Assembly: GCA_006503475.1 (NCBI GenBank)
Contig: RSEH01000006.1
Coordinates: 186,001 to 250,000 of the forward strand
Direction: 5' to 3'
From: Stentor roeselii
Lineage: Eukaryota; Ciliophora; Heterotrichea; Heterotrichida; Stentoridae
DNA length: 64,000 nucleotides
Position 1 is the first letter of the stretch; every line of letters starts with the position of its first letter. Below, piece by piece: positions 37,465 through 46,893 of this stretch. The notes beneath the pieces were generated by a model. The model was not told the origin of the DNA and searched no databases. It worked only from the letters and a program-made list of their open reading frames with translations. The translations under genes were made by a program, and so were the position numbers.

Positions 37465-38682
37465 ATGGCGGCTTTCACTGAAATGTACGGCAACCCGTGG
37501 CTTGCTTCTATTCAGGACTTAATGTGCAGGACACAGAAAAACTTGAGATTTGCAAGAAAGTTCTCAGGAAATAGAAGTAAAAGTTTTTTTCTTAACTCTG
37601 CTGATTTACAGTCAACTAATTTTTCTATTGAAAAACAAGATCTTTGTGAAGATGCTTTGGAAAACTTTAAAAAAGAACTTTTCGCTGATATGGAGGAAAA
37701 AGTAGAAAAAAACTTTGAAGGGGTTGAGGAGATTAAACAGAGAATTGGAAAATTGGAAGTTTCTTTTAAGTTTGGAAGGAAAATTCAGGAAAATATTTTA
37801 GTTGATGTTGAAAGTTTTGATTTAAGAGTTAAAAAAAGAATTGATTCTGTTAAAGCGAAAGGCTTTTTAAATCAAACTGAACTGCAAATAGTTAAAGATA
37901 AACTCGCAGCTGAAAATCAAGAAAAAAGCGAAATTTTACATCAAAAACTCAGAAAAATCCCGAAAAAAAATCAAGATTTCTCTGAAATCTTCTCAAAAAT
38001 TCAAGATTTTCCGAAAGACCTGCTGAAAAAATCGAAATTTTCCAGGTTTACTCAAAACCAAGCAGAAGTCTCTGAAAACATTTCGAAAACCTGTGAAAAT
38101 TTAAAGAAAACTTGTAGGAAAAGACTTCGACACCTTGACAAGCGATCAGAATATTTAAGTCAAGTGAAAGTTGAAGACTATTTAAATAAAACCTTTGAAA
38201 ATTTGAATGAATCTGAAGATTTGACTGAAGAATCTCAGAAGTTAAGAGAAACTTCAAAAAAGCTCAGGCGAAGCCTGAGCCGTATTCAAGAAAATGAGCA
38301 AAAATTGAAGGAACACAATGAACAGCTTCAGATTTTTTCCTTGAAAGACAGAATTTCAGATGAAATAAAAGAAATCAGTCAAATGGAAAATCGAGTCTCT
38401 TCTTTGATGGACCGACTTGGAAGACTTAGACAAAAAAAGAAAAAAAGTAACAGAAAGATTGAAAATTTTACAAGGATTAATATCAATTATATGGGGGAAA
38501 GTGATGAGGATAGCTTTAGTTTTACTTCACCTACACCGTCACCTTTGAATCAGAGACTTCATCCTGTTAATTCAACGAAACATACCTCGAAGAATTTTAA
38601 GTTTAGTGGAGATACGATTCATGAAAATCCAGATGAATATGAAAGACTTTCTCCTGAAGTCGATTCACAACAATTAATGTAA
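37465..38682 (+). CDS. Coiled-coil protein, unknown
   Basis: 405 residues starting ATG at 37465 right after TTAATATT. Residues 60-335 are rich in Lys/Glu/Leu and form a probable coiled coil in several segments, with repeated F-S-x-I-x-S-K-I-Q-D-F-type breaks. A basic patch (R-Q-K-K-K-K-S-N-R-K) near residue 325 is followed by a polar, Ser/Pro-rich tail. No motif allows a family call. It lies 27 nt downstream of the kelch gene on the same strand. Confidence 0.65.
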   Translation: MAAFTEMYGNPWLASIQDLMCRTQKNLRFARKFSGNRSKSFFLNSADLQSTNFSIEKQDLCEDALENFKKELFADMEEKVEKNFEGVEEIKQRIGKLEVSFKFGRKIQENILVDVESFDLRVKKRIDSVKAKGFLNQTELQIVKDKLAAENQEKSEILHQKLRKIPKKNQDFSEIFSKIQDFPKDLLKKSKFSRFTQNQAEVSENISKTCENLKKTCRKRLRHLDKRSEYLSQVKVEDYLNKTFENLNESEDLTEESQKLRETSKKLRRSLSRIQENEQKLKEHNEQLQIFSLKDRISDEIKEISQMENRVSSLMDRLGRLRQKKKKSNRKIENFTRININYMGESDEDSFSFTSPTPSPLNQRLHPVNSTKHTSKNFKFSGDTIHENPDEYERLSPEVDSQQLM

Positions 38683-38857
38683 TTAAAGTTTCATTAAATT
38701 CAAGAATTTTCAATTTTTTCTTTTTTCGTAAAAAATTATTTCCAAATATTTCTAAAAATCCTAAAAAATCCCAAAATATAAAAAAAAAATCCTCATCACT
38801 TCTTAAAAATCATAAAAATGACCTGAAAACATGCTCCATTCTTTCACCTTATAAAAA

Positions 38858-39217
38858 ATGACTTTATTTGAAAAATATGGAGGAGTCGATTTCTGGATAG
38901 ATCTTATAAATGAATTCTACTCAGAAGTCATAAAATCACCAATTCTCTCTCACCACTTCGAAACAAAAGACATGGAAAGTATAAAAAACATGATCCTCGG
39001 AATAATCCAATCAACTTTCACAGTGCAAGGCGAGTCCGAGTTAGACTTCGTGCGTCAAAGTCACAAGCACCTTTCAATATCCAACCAAGATTTCAACGAA
39101 TGGATTACTTTATACACTCAAGTCCTCGAAAGAAACAAAGTCTCTAAATCAGACCAGCTTCGTTTATTAGAAGTAATGGAGAACTTCCGTCTTTATTTAG
39201 TAACTAACCGTTCATAA
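38858..39217 (+). CDS. Truncated haemoglobin (2-on-2 globin)
   Basis: 119 residues, the normal size of group I-type truncated globins. It starts T-L-F-E-K-Y-G-G, the conserved opening (L-Y-E-K-x-G-G), with F-Y at residues 20-21 (the B9-B10 pair; Tyr21 is the usual distal ligand stabiliser), and the proximal heme histidine His69 in S-H-K-H-L-S-I-S-N-Q-D-F. Ciliates (Paramecium, Tetrahymena) were the first eukaryotes shown to have these oxygen- and NO-binding proteins. No targeting signal. The start follows CCTTATAAAAA. Its stop is 18 nt before the next ATG. Confidence 0.9.
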   Translation: MTLFEKYGGVDFWIDLINEFYSEVIKSPILSHHFETKDMESIKNMILGIIQSTFTVQGESELDFVRQSHKHLSISNQDFNEWITLYTQVLERNKVSKSDQLRLLEVMENFRLYLVTNRS

Positions 39218-39235
39218 CCCAAAAATGATAAACAA

Positions 39236-40072
39236 ATGTTAGTAAACAATAAATTCAAGCCTCCCAAACCTTTACCTGAAGTGCAGGTCCTGAGAAAGAC
39301 CTACGATTTTTACAAAGAAACAGGGAACAAGTGGAACTCGCGATACTTATCAAGTAAAAAGATCTCCAGGTACTTCCTCGACAACCAGGACTCTGAAGGA
39401 CTTCCTCAGAACTTGACCCTCAGCAGTTATCAAGACTCGAAAGTCGAGATCAACAAAAGAATCGCGAAAGACTTACTAATGAAGAGAAAAGTTCAAAGAA
39501 TCCAATTAACTACTTTCAACTCTTCTCTTAACCCAAAACCTTCTGATTTTAACTTAACAGGAAATTTGAACAGTTGGGATAATATCAACGACTTGCCACT
39601 TGCTAAGCTTAAACATGTCGTTCCTGCAGAAGTCATTGATAAGGACCGACAAGGTATTCGAAGTATTTTACAGAAATCAGCAGAACTTAAAAAAATCGAC
39701 GAGTGGAACGAGTCACAATTTCAAAAAACTCGGTTAAAGTCAAGACTTGCCCTTGTCCAGCGTCATAACTTCTTAAAAAAACTAGAAGAAAAATCAGGAA
39801 TTATAAAAATTCGAGAAAAATCAAGTCCTCAAGGAATTTTCGGCTACGTCAAAAACTACTCATTTGATAAAGTCTCTTCCAAGCTCAGCCAGTTAAAAAA
39901 AAAGGTAAAAAACGACCAGTTCTCTCATCAAGACTTTCGAGGTCTGCTTCACGCTGACTACTCAAAAGCGATTTTTAAAATAAACCCGATTTTTCAAGGT
40001 ATCTCAGAAATCAGCGAAGAAAAATCAATTTCTTCAAAGCCAGGCAGTGTTCAAATAATAAACTTCGAGTAA
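39236..40072 (+). CDS. Basic hypothetical protein
   Basis: 278 residues, Lys-rich and mostly helical, without recognisable domains. A short charged helix lies near residues 175-190. The tail is Ser-rich. The ATG at 39236 is chosen because the preceding one at 39225 opens only five codons. Only 18 nt separate it from the globin gene and 14 nt from the Myb gene, all on the same strand, so three genes occupy a tight co-directional run. Confidence 0.6.
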   Translation: MLVNNKFKPPKPLPEVQVLRKTYDFYKETGNKWNSRYLSSKKISRYFLDNQDSEGLPQNLTLSSYQDSKVEINKRIAKDLLMKRKVQRIQLTTFNSSLNPKPSDFNLTGNLNSWDNINDLPLAKLKHVVPAEVIDKDRQGIRSILQKSAELKKIDEWNESQFQKTRLKSRLALVQRHNFLKKLEEKSGIIKIREKSSPQGIFGYVKNYSFDKVSSKLSQLKKKVKNDQFSHQDFRGLLHADYSKAIFKINPIFQGISEISEEKSISSKPGSVQIINFE

Positions 40073-40086
40073 GTCTCTTATACTAA

Positions 40087-40953
40087 ATGGCTTCAAATAA
40101 ATTTTCTTGGACTTCTGAAGTAATTTAAAAGTAGGAAGACGAGGCTTTGGTGGAGCTTGTCAGAGAAAATGGCGAAAAGAAGTGGTGCAATATCGCGACT
40201 CTCATCAATGAACAGTTCCCGAATTCTGATAAAACTGGAAAACAATGCCGAGAAAGGTGGCATAATCACTTGAATCCTAGTCTTAACAAGGAAAGTTTCA
40301 CTTTGCAGGACGAGATTAAAGTTTTTGAGCTTCAAAGGCAGTTTGGAAATAAATGGTCTCTGATTGCGGAGCACTTTGATGGTCGCAACGATAATTTCAT
40401 CAAGAACTGCTTTTACAGTGCCATTAGAAGGAACTTGAGGAAGTACAACAGGAAGAAAGTCCCAAGTAAACAACTTAAAGGAACTATTAATTCACTGTTG
40501 AGGAATCCACAGACTAAGAAGATACTTATGTGCTTCCCTGAACATGAACACCCTGAACTTGCCTTGCCTAGAGAAGAAGTGAAAAAAGTAGAGAAAAATG
40601 AAAAAAGTGAGAAAAATGAGAAAATTTGCAAAAGGAATGAACAGAAAAATCATAATTTAAGAGTCAATGTTCCTCCTAAGGCAACTCCTGCTTTTAGACC
40701 TGCAGGGTTTCAGAATTTAATTAGAAGGGACCTTGGAGATATCACTCCTACTATATTTGCTAGTATGGGACTTGGAATTGTTTCTGAGGATTATGAACCG
40801 AATCAGGAAGTGTTTGGAGTCACTACTCCTCTTGCTTTTGGGAATAGTGAAAATTCTAGGAATGAACCTCCTTCGGGGTATCAATTAATTTTGCCTGAAT
40901 ATTGCTTGCAAAGTAGCTTTCAACATTATATCTCACCCAGAAATTCTCAGTAG
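40087..40953 (+). CDS. R2R3-type Myb DNA-binding protein (copy 1)
   Basis: 283 residues after splicing a 15-nt intron at 40120-40134 (GTAATTTAAAAGTAG) that follows an 11-codon first exon. The join recreates F-S-W-T-S-E-E-D-E-A-L, the start of a Myb repeat. Two repeats cover about residues 6-112: the first with K-Q-C-R-E-R-W-H-N-H-L-N-P, a perfect R2 recognition helix, the second with K-W-S-L-I-A-E-H-F and a weakened third helix (I-K-N-C-F-Y). The first repeat carries Trp at 8, 29 and the R-E-R-W position. The C-terminal part is Lys/Glu-rich then Pro-rich. Likely a nuclear transcription factor. Confidence 0.9.
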
Positions 40954-41349
40954 TTAAATACGATAAGTTTTTGGAATATTGAAGGGAGGAGTGAATGGAT
41001 TTGAGATAAGCAGCGTGGATTCATTTTTTAGGTTAAAAAGAAGCCGTTTCATGATACCAAAAATTTCTTCCAAATTAATTAAAATTCTTGATCACTTGGT
41101 CTCCATCTAAATAAAACCCTTAAAAATTCTAATAAACTTCAAAAAATCCTTAAAAACCCTTTAAAAACCCCTGAAAATTCTTAAAAAAATTCACCAATAT
41201 CTTTCCCAACTCAAAACTCTCACCTATTATTCCCCAATAACTAAAAACCTACCCAATTCTAAAAAAATCCTTTTAAAACAAACAGAAACTATTTCTTTCA
41301 AATTCCCCAAAAAAACCCCTAAAATATTTGAATTCCTTAAAAACCTTAA
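40954..41349. other. Intergenic spacer with a near-G-free tract
   Basis: 396 bp with no gene. From 41101 to 41349 the plus strand has only three G in 249 bases while C is frequent, often as C3-C4 runs between A runs. It probably contains the promoter and leader of the second Myb gene. Confidence 0.6.
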
Positions 41350-42042
41350 ATGGAAAATAAGCCTCACCCTTATGCAGTAACAGATGATATCTGGATGGTT
41401 CCCTGCCTTTCAAACAAAGAAGGCAACCAATACCAGCCTTTATGTCAGCCCTTCAACTCAGAAGTCTCCTGGGAAGAGCTTCAAGTGCGTCATCCGTGGA
41501 CGGGACGAGAAGATGCAGCACTGAAAAAAATCACTGAAGAAAGAGGCACCAAGGCTTGGTCAGCTATCGCCCGTGAGTTGAATAATTTAGTGCACAATGG
41601 AGTTCCTTTGAGAAGAGGCAAACAGTGCAGAGAAAGATACTATAACCACCTTAATACTGGACTCAAAAAAGGAGATTGGGCTGCAGAAGAAGACCAGTAC
41701 ATTGTGGACATGCAGGGGCAGATCGGAAATAAATGGAGTGAAATTGCTAAACAACTGCCTGGAAGGACTGAAAATCAGGTAAAAAATAGATGGAAAAGCC
41801 TGCTGAAAAAGATTGAAAAAAAACCAGAGATCAAATACAAAAAGAACAAAACTGAAGAATATAAAATGATTTCGCCTCTGCTTTCCATGACACCTAATTC
41901 GGCTATTGGATTCGTTCCTTACAGCTATGATTTAGGGTTCAGCTCATTGGCTGATAGTATTAAAACTCACTACTCGTTTGGAGATCAAAGTGTTAAAAAA
42001 GATACACATTCTCCTTCTAGTTTGCTTTATTTTAACCATTAA
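41350..42042 (+). CDS. R2R3-type Myb DNA-binding protein (copy 2)
   Basis: 230 residues. Two Myb repeats lie at about 48-160. The first (H-P-W-T-G-R-E-D-A-A-L) has an inserted loop and ends K-Q-C-R-E-R-Y-Y-N-H-L-N-T; the second (W-A-A-E-E-D-Q-Y-I) ends K-W-S-E-I-A-K-Q-L-P-G-R-T-E-N-Q-V-K-N-R-W-K, an excellent c-Myb R3 recognition helix. The rest is basic then Ser-rich. It sits directly after another Myb gene on the same strand, but the two differ widely, so this is an old pair rather than a recent duplication. Likely a nuclear transcription factor. Start follows AAAAACCTTAA. Confidence 0.92.
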   Translation: MENKPHPYAVTDDIWMVPCLSNKEGNQYQPLCQPFNSEVSWEELQVRHPWTGREDAALKKITEERGTKAWSAIARELNNLVHNGVPLRRGKQCRERYYNHLNTGLKKGDWAAEEDQYIVDMQGQIGNKWSEIAKQLPGRTENQVKNRWKSLLKKIEKKPEIKYKKNKTEEYKMISPLLSMTPNSAIGFVPYSYDLGFSSLADSIKTHYSFGDQSVKKDTHSPSSLLYFNH

Positions 42043-42059
42043 ATGTGAAGAATAATTAT

Positions 42060-43055
42060 CTAGTTAAATGCACTAATGGTTTCGAAGTAGCTATCTATGA
42101 AAATCGGTGGCCAGTTGTAAATCAGAGCAGGTGTGACTTCATTCGAAGGAAACAAATTCGGATTTTTCCTAGCCTGAGTCACAAAAAAGTTCGAAAGAAA
42201 CTGTGCCATATCAACCGCTTCATAAAAGTGAGGAATACTTGCCTGATTCCATTCAAACAAGTTTTTTTCCGGGTGAAACTGAGTCCCATATATAGGGTAC
42301 TTGACTCCTTCAACCATTCCCACAAAGGTCGTTCCACTTTTATCCTTCATATGACTAAGCACCTTAAACATATTCCCCAAAGCCGGGTACTGGACATAAG
42401 CCTGAGGACTGATTCCATGATAATGAGACAAAAGCGACACATTCAAACTAGCCATATTGTCCATAACACGTTTCGACCACTCAGAACTCAGGGTGTTAAA
42501 AATAACACTCGAAGCCGCTGCAGGTAAAAACTCAGAATTCCTCGCATAAGAAGGCTCACCGTTGAAATTTCCTACTGTTCCAAACTGTTGATTTGCACAG
42601 ACATGCAGTACTTCAAAGCCTAGACAAGTTCCCCATAGTGGATAGAACTGGCCCTGGTTGTTTGTTTGGACTACTTTGTTGAATATGTAACAAGCTTTTG
42701 CTGCGTAGTCGGGACTTAAGACTGGAGTCGCACTGTTGTTCACCCAAAAGACGGCTGATCCTCCTGTGAAGAGGATTCCATTGAGACGGGTGAATAAGTA
42801 ATCGATTTCTGAGAAACTATGGTCAATTCTGATTGGAACGACTCGGGCTCCAGACATTTCGAGGTACTTGACGTAAGAACTTGCTATGTAACTGGTTCCA
42901 TTCACAGTAAAGTTTTCGTATGGGTAGTTGGGTAATGACAATATACCGATCACTGGCTGGTTGTTTGTAGAAGCTTTTAAGTCTTGTTCTAGTTCTGAGA
43001 GAAAAGTTGGACTAGTTGAGGCTAGAGATATGAGAAAGAATAAATTCAACACCAT
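42060..43055 (-). CDS. GGH: Gamma-glutamyl hydrolase (peptidase C26), tandem copy 1
   Basis: 331 residues with a cleavable signal peptide (M-V-L-N-L-F-F-L-I-S-L-A-S-T-S). The mature protein begins near Q-P-V-I-G-I-L-S-L-P. The class I glutamine-amidotransferase-like catalytic residues are present: nucleophile Cys144 in P-L-W-G-T-C-L-G-F-E, His261 and Glu263 in Q-F-H-P-E-K. The oxyanion strand F-T-G-G-S is at 96-100. Family enzymes remove gamma-linked glutamates from folate polyglutamates in lysosomes or outside the cell. N-glycosylation sequons are visible (N-F-T, N-G-T, N-V-S). The neighbour at 43257 is a close tandem duplicate. Confidence 0.93.
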   Translation of the reverse strand: MVLNLFFLISLASTSPTFLSELEQDLKASTNNQPVIGILSLPNYPYENFTVNGTSYIASSYVKYLEMSGARVVPIRIDHSFSEIDYLFTRLNGILFTGGSAVFWVNNSATPVLSPDYAAKACYIFNKVVQTNNQGQFYPLWGTCLGFEVLHVCANQQFGTVGNFNGEPSYARNSEFLPAAASSVIFNTLSSEWSKRVMDNMASLNVSLLSHYHGISPQAYVQYPALGNMFKVLSHMKDKSGTTFVGMVEGVKYPIYGTQFHPEKNLFEWNQASIPHFYEAVDMAQFLSNFFVTQARKNPNLFPSNEVTPALIYNWPPIFIDSYFETISAFN

Positions 43056-43256
43056 TTATGAAAGACATAAAAAATGTTAGATTAGAATGTTGATTACAAA
43101 AACTATAAGAACTGATGTTGTGGGTTATAGAGTTTTGATTTTTTATTAATAATAGTTCTTGATATCAGTAATAGTGATAGAGGGCTTTGAGAAGTTAATG
43201 ATTCTAAAGGATAGAATTTTAGTTGCTTATATTTACATAATTTCTTTAATCGTTAT

Positions 43257-44246
43257 CTAGTTAAATGCGCTTATAGTTTCGAAGTAGCTGTTAATGAAAA
43301 TAGGTGGCCAGTTGTAAATCAGTGCGGGGGTTAATTCATTTGAAGGAAAAACATTTGGATTTTTTCTTGCTTGAGCTACAAAAAAGTTCGAAAGAAACCG
43401 AGTCATTTCGACAGCTTCGTAAAAATGAGGGAATACAGCGTCATTCCATTCAAATATGTTCTTTTCTGGGTGAAACTGAGTACCATAGATGGGATACTTA
43501 ACTCCTTCGACCATTCCGACAAAAGTTGATCCACTTTTATCCTTCATATAACTAAGAACCTTGAACATATTCCCTAAAGATGGGTACTGGGCATAAGCTT
43601 GAGGACTGATTCCACGATAATGATTCAAGAGCGAGACATTCATAGTCGACATTATGTCCATCACACGTTTAGACCACTCAGGATTAAGAGTGTTAAAAAT
43701 GACACTCGAAGAAGCTGCAGGTAAGAATTCAGAACTTCTTGTATAAGGAGGTTTACCATTGAAATTACCTATTGTTCCAAACTGTTGATTTGCACAGACA
43801 TGCAACACTTCAAAACCCATGCAAGTCCCCCAGAGCGGGTAGAACTGGCCCTGATCGTTTATTTGAATGACCTTGTTGAAGATATAACAAGCTTTTGCTG
43901 CATAGTCCGGACTCAAGACTGGAGTCACACTGTTGTTGACCCAGAAATTCGCTGTTCCTCCTGTGAAGAGGATTCCATTGAGACGAGTGAATAAGTAATC
44001 GATTTCTGAGAAGCTGTGGTCGATTCTGATTGGAACGACTCGAGCTCCTGACATTTCGAGATATTTGACGTAAGAACTCGCCATGTAGCTGGTTCCATTG
44101 ACAGTGAAGTTCTCATAAGGGTAGTTAGGTAAAGTCAATATGCCAATAACAGGCTGATTATTAACCCCAGCCTCAACTCCTTTTTTTCCATCATCCAAAA
44201 CCACAGTGCTTCCGAAGGTGAAAACAACAAGAAAGTTCAACCACAT
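43257..44246 (-). CDS. GGH: Gamma-glutamyl hydrolase (peptidase C26), tandem copy 2
   Basis: 329 residues, same strand and order as copy 1, with the catalytic Cys (in P-L-W-G-T-C-M-G-F-E) and His-Pro-Glu (Q-F-H-P-E-K) kept. The two proteins differ most in the signal peptide and the first 30 residues; the rest reads as about 85-90 percent identical by eye, and even the DNA just before the stop codons is shared (T-C-T-A-G-T-T-A-A-A-T-G-C). Both copies appear functional. Its start codon faces that of the TPR-IQ gene across 24 bp. Confidence 0.93.
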   Translation of the reverse strand: MWLNFLVVFTFGSTVVLDDGKKGVEAGVNNQPVIGILTLPNYPYENFTVNGTSYMASSYVKYLEMSGARVVPIRIDHSFSEIDYLFTRLNGILFTGGTANFWVNNSVTPVLSPDYAAKACYIFNKVIQINDQGQFYPLWGTCMGFEVLHVCANQQFGTIGNFNGKPPYTRSSEFLPAASSSVIFNTLNPEWSKRVMDIMSTMNVSLLNHYRGISPQAYAQYPSLGNMFKVLSYMKDKSGSTFVGMVEGVKYPIYGTQFHPEKNIFEWNDAVFPHFYEAVEMTRFLSNFFVAQARKNPNVFPSNELTPALIYNWPPIFINSYFETISAFN

Positions 44247-44270
44247 TTATCAAACAGTAACCCTTAGAAA
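44247..44270. promoter_or_regulatory. 24-bp spacer between divergent start codons
   Basis: The whole interval between the second gamma-glutamyl hydrolase ATG and the TPR-IQ gene ATG. On the minus strand it ends TGATAA against the ATG. Confidence 0.35.
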
Positions 44271-45380
44271 ATGTCTAAATTTTTAAGTCTGAAACAAAAG
44301 GACGAGGTAGTCAAGAGTTACAACAAGTTAGCGATGGAGCAGCTTCAACAAGAAAACTACGACAACTCCCTATCATACCTAAAGCAAGCCCTACTCGGCA
44401 TCAAAGGCATATCCGAAGAGTCTCTAAAAAACAAGTTACTTGCAATCACCTACAACAACCTCGGCATCTTTTTCAAGCGAATGTCAAACTATCCCGAGGC
44501 ATTAAAATACCTCTACAAGTCAATAGAACTCGAAAACAAGATCCCAAACGAAGTTTCAACGATTTCCGGCGCTCACTTGAATGTTTGTTCAATTCTTTCA
44601 AGTCAAGGCGACCATTCCCAAGCGATTCGTCATGGTCTTCGTGCTTTATTTTTACTGAAATCGATTTACAGATATGAGCCGAGAGTGATTCCGACATTAG
44701 TGACTGCTTATTACAACGTGGCAAAAGAATACACTGTTCTTGGACAGTTACCTGACGCTGAAGACTGTTATAAAATAGGTCTGAAAATATGTACTGAAGA
44801 ACTTGGAGCCTCACATAGCTTGACCTCTTCATTCAAACAAGCTCTTGGAGGCTATTCTCGCAAAATGTCTCCAAACTACGACACTTTCCGAATGACTAAA
44901 AATTCAGTCTCGCCTCGAGGACGAGCTGTTAACGCCTCGGCAAAGGTCAGGTCAACTAGTCAAGAAGCTGAGCAAAAAATGAACTTCAGCAAGTTTTTAA
45001 AAGAAAAACGATTTGAAGATGAACAAAGCAAAAAGTCCTCAGATTCCAGAAGGGCATATCCTGGATATGACTTGAAAAAACCTTTTAATATAAAAAGACC
45101 TGGAAAGTCGAAAAGTGATGAAGAAAATTCAGTCACTACTGATAAAAGCTTCTTGTCTTATGGAAGTGCCTCTAGAAGAATAGACCTGGAACGTCATAAA
45201 GCGACTGAAAGGGTCGCCGCGATTCTTATTCAAAGTGCCTGGCGAGGGTTTAAAGCACGAAAGCGATATAAAGAACTGCAGATGACTTACAAGTTAAGAC
45301 AAGCTGAGATAAAAGCACGTAAAGCAGTTGAAGAATATGAGAAGTTGAAACAACAGGCGACTAAACTTAAGAAAAAGTAA
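44271..45380 (+). CDS. TPR protein with a C-terminal IQ motif
   Basis: 369 residues. Residues 10-200 hold four or more tetratricopeptide-like hairpins, for example the block with Y-N-N-L-G-I-F-F-K-R, Y-P-E-A-L-K-Y-L, and the later Y-Y-N-V-A-K-E-Y-T-V-L-G-Q-L-P-D-A. A basic, disordered linker follows, then an IQ motif near residue 320 (I-L-I-Q-S-A-W-R-G-F-K-A-R-K-R-Y), a calmodulin-binding site, and a final charged helix. TPR-IQ proteins of this shape are frequent in ciliates; a calmodulin-regulated scaffold is plausible. Confidence 0.8.
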   Translation: MSKFLSLKQKDEVVKSYNKLAMEQLQQENYDNSLSYLKQALLGIKGISEESLKNKLLAITYNNLGIFFKRMSNYPEALKYLYKSIELENKIPNEVSTISGAHLNVCSILSSQGDHSQAIRHGLRALFLLKSIYRYEPRVIPTLVTAYYNVAKEYTVLGQLPDAEDCYKIGLKICTEELGASHSLTSSFKQALGGYSRKMSPNYDTFRMTKNSVSPRGRAVNASAKVRSTSQEAEQKMNFSKFLKEKRFEDEQSKKSSDSRRAYPGYDLKKPFNIKRPGKSKSDEENSVTTDKSFLSYGSASRRIDLERHKATERVAAILIQSAWRGFKARKRYKELQMTYKLRQAEIKARKAVEEYEKLKQQATKLKKK

Positions 45381-45393
45381 TGTTAATTAGTTC

Positions 45394-46863
45394 CTAACCA
45401 ATGGACAGGCTTCTTTCCTTGATATCGATACTCTTGTGTTCCTCTGAAGGCTCAGAGTTGACTGGAAGGTCATCGTCTTGAACTGCCCGAACCTCTTGAA
45501 TCGCTTCGACTCCTTCCATGTTGTCTTCTTCGAATGACGAGTTCATTCCGAGCTGACCGTGTTCGAACATCAGGTTGTCGCTTTGACCTTTTGAATCTTG
45601 CTTCTTTTGAATCATTTTGGCTTTTAGCTCTTCTGGGTTGTTTACACTTAATGGAATACCTGAACCTATTGGAAAGACTGGGACGTACCCTGCACTGGGA
45701 CTTGACACAAAAGCCTCGTAACTTGAAGAAGAACTTTTGAAGCAAGAGGGTAAAAATGACCATGGCTTTTTCAATGAAAACTCTAAAAGGGTCCTACCCG
45801 CCTGTATCACAAGTTCTTCATTCGCCTCTAAAGAAATCGGCCTCTTGATCTGTATAAGAGTCCCAAACTTACTTCCCTTATCCTCCAAAAAGAAGCACCC
45901 TCCAATAAGTCTAATAACTCCATGAAGCCTAGAGACAGAAATATCAGTCATTCTCAATTCACAGTCATTTGCCCGTCCGAACTTAATAGAGTCTTTGCTA
46001 TTAAGTGACACCACATGAAGCCACTTACTTGAATTTTTTTCACTGCAAAGTCCTTCAAGAATCACGTATTTTTCTGGAGGCTTCGGAATTTTTATTAGTT
46101 CCACAGTCTTGCCATTGACGATGAAGTGGTAAGGGTAGGGCCGCTTGCAAAGGTCGCAGCTCATTGACTTCCACGTGAAGGACAAAGCGCTTTCTGTCGA
46201 CCTTGATGTCACCTTTGAACGCAGAGCACGTTGAAGGCACTTCAGGTGGATGTACTTCATTGTTCCGTCGCAGTTGCATGGGCAGATTAAAGGGTTTTCT
46301 AAGTCGTACTTCTCGCTTAGGCATATTCGGCAGGGAAGGGAAAACTTGTGGCAGGTTTCTTCGTCTTCACTGTCGTCGCTGTCTTCTTTTATTATTATTA
46401 GGTCTTGAAGGTTGAAGTCTTTAATTCGCTTTTCGGGGTCCGCACCTTTTAGTTCTTTTACTCGGAATTTTAAACGACCCATTTTGATTACGTCACCTTC
46501 GGTTACCATATAGCCTTTATTCGAGTTGAGGTATTTCACAACAAGATGAGGCTTTTCATTAATTTTGTTCTTTGGAGACTGTTCCCCAACTTCACAAGGC
46601 GAGATAAGAAACTGTCCTGATTTTCACATACCATCTGAATTGAGTAGATGTATCAAATACTTCAAATCCTTGTCAGGAATTTCTTGATAAACTTGAGTGA
46701 CTTCTTGACCCTTTCTAATCAAATAGCATTCAGAGGCTGTTTTAATCGATTTTTTCGTAAGTTTCTGGCATTCATAATCAAAAAGTCCATTTGAATCACG
46801 TGCCCAAGTATTAGTTTTGATAGTAACGCTGAATGATTTTTACGTAGATGTTTTTTTTTTCAT
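45394..46863 (-). CDS. RINGv (RING-CH) and FHA domain protein
   Basis: 479 residues after removing two 15-nt introns at 46829-46843 (GTAAAAATCATTCAG) and 46617-46631 (GTATGTGAAAATCAG); the first follows a seven-codon exon. The RING-CH finger (about residues 169-230) is C-R-I-C-L...C-P-C-N-C...H-L-K-C...C-D-L-C, a C4HC3 pattern as in MARCH E3 ligases. An FHA domain follows (about 285-345), with F-G-R-A, S-V-S-R-L-H and the G-S-K-F-G-T turn, i.e. the phosphothreonine-binding Gly-Arg, Ser and His. Unlike MARCH proteins it has no membrane helices. A ubiquitin ligase recruited by phosphothreonine is the natural reading. A basic strand before the finger (K-M-G-R-L-K-F-R-V-K-E) is likely part of another small domain. 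Confidence 0.85.
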
Positions 46864-46893
46864 TTTATAAACAAAAATTAATATAATTTTAAA

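Noticed and set aside
41101-41349. Internal telomere-like tract
   Set aside because: C runs between A runs vary in spacing and content and show no fixed repeat unit.
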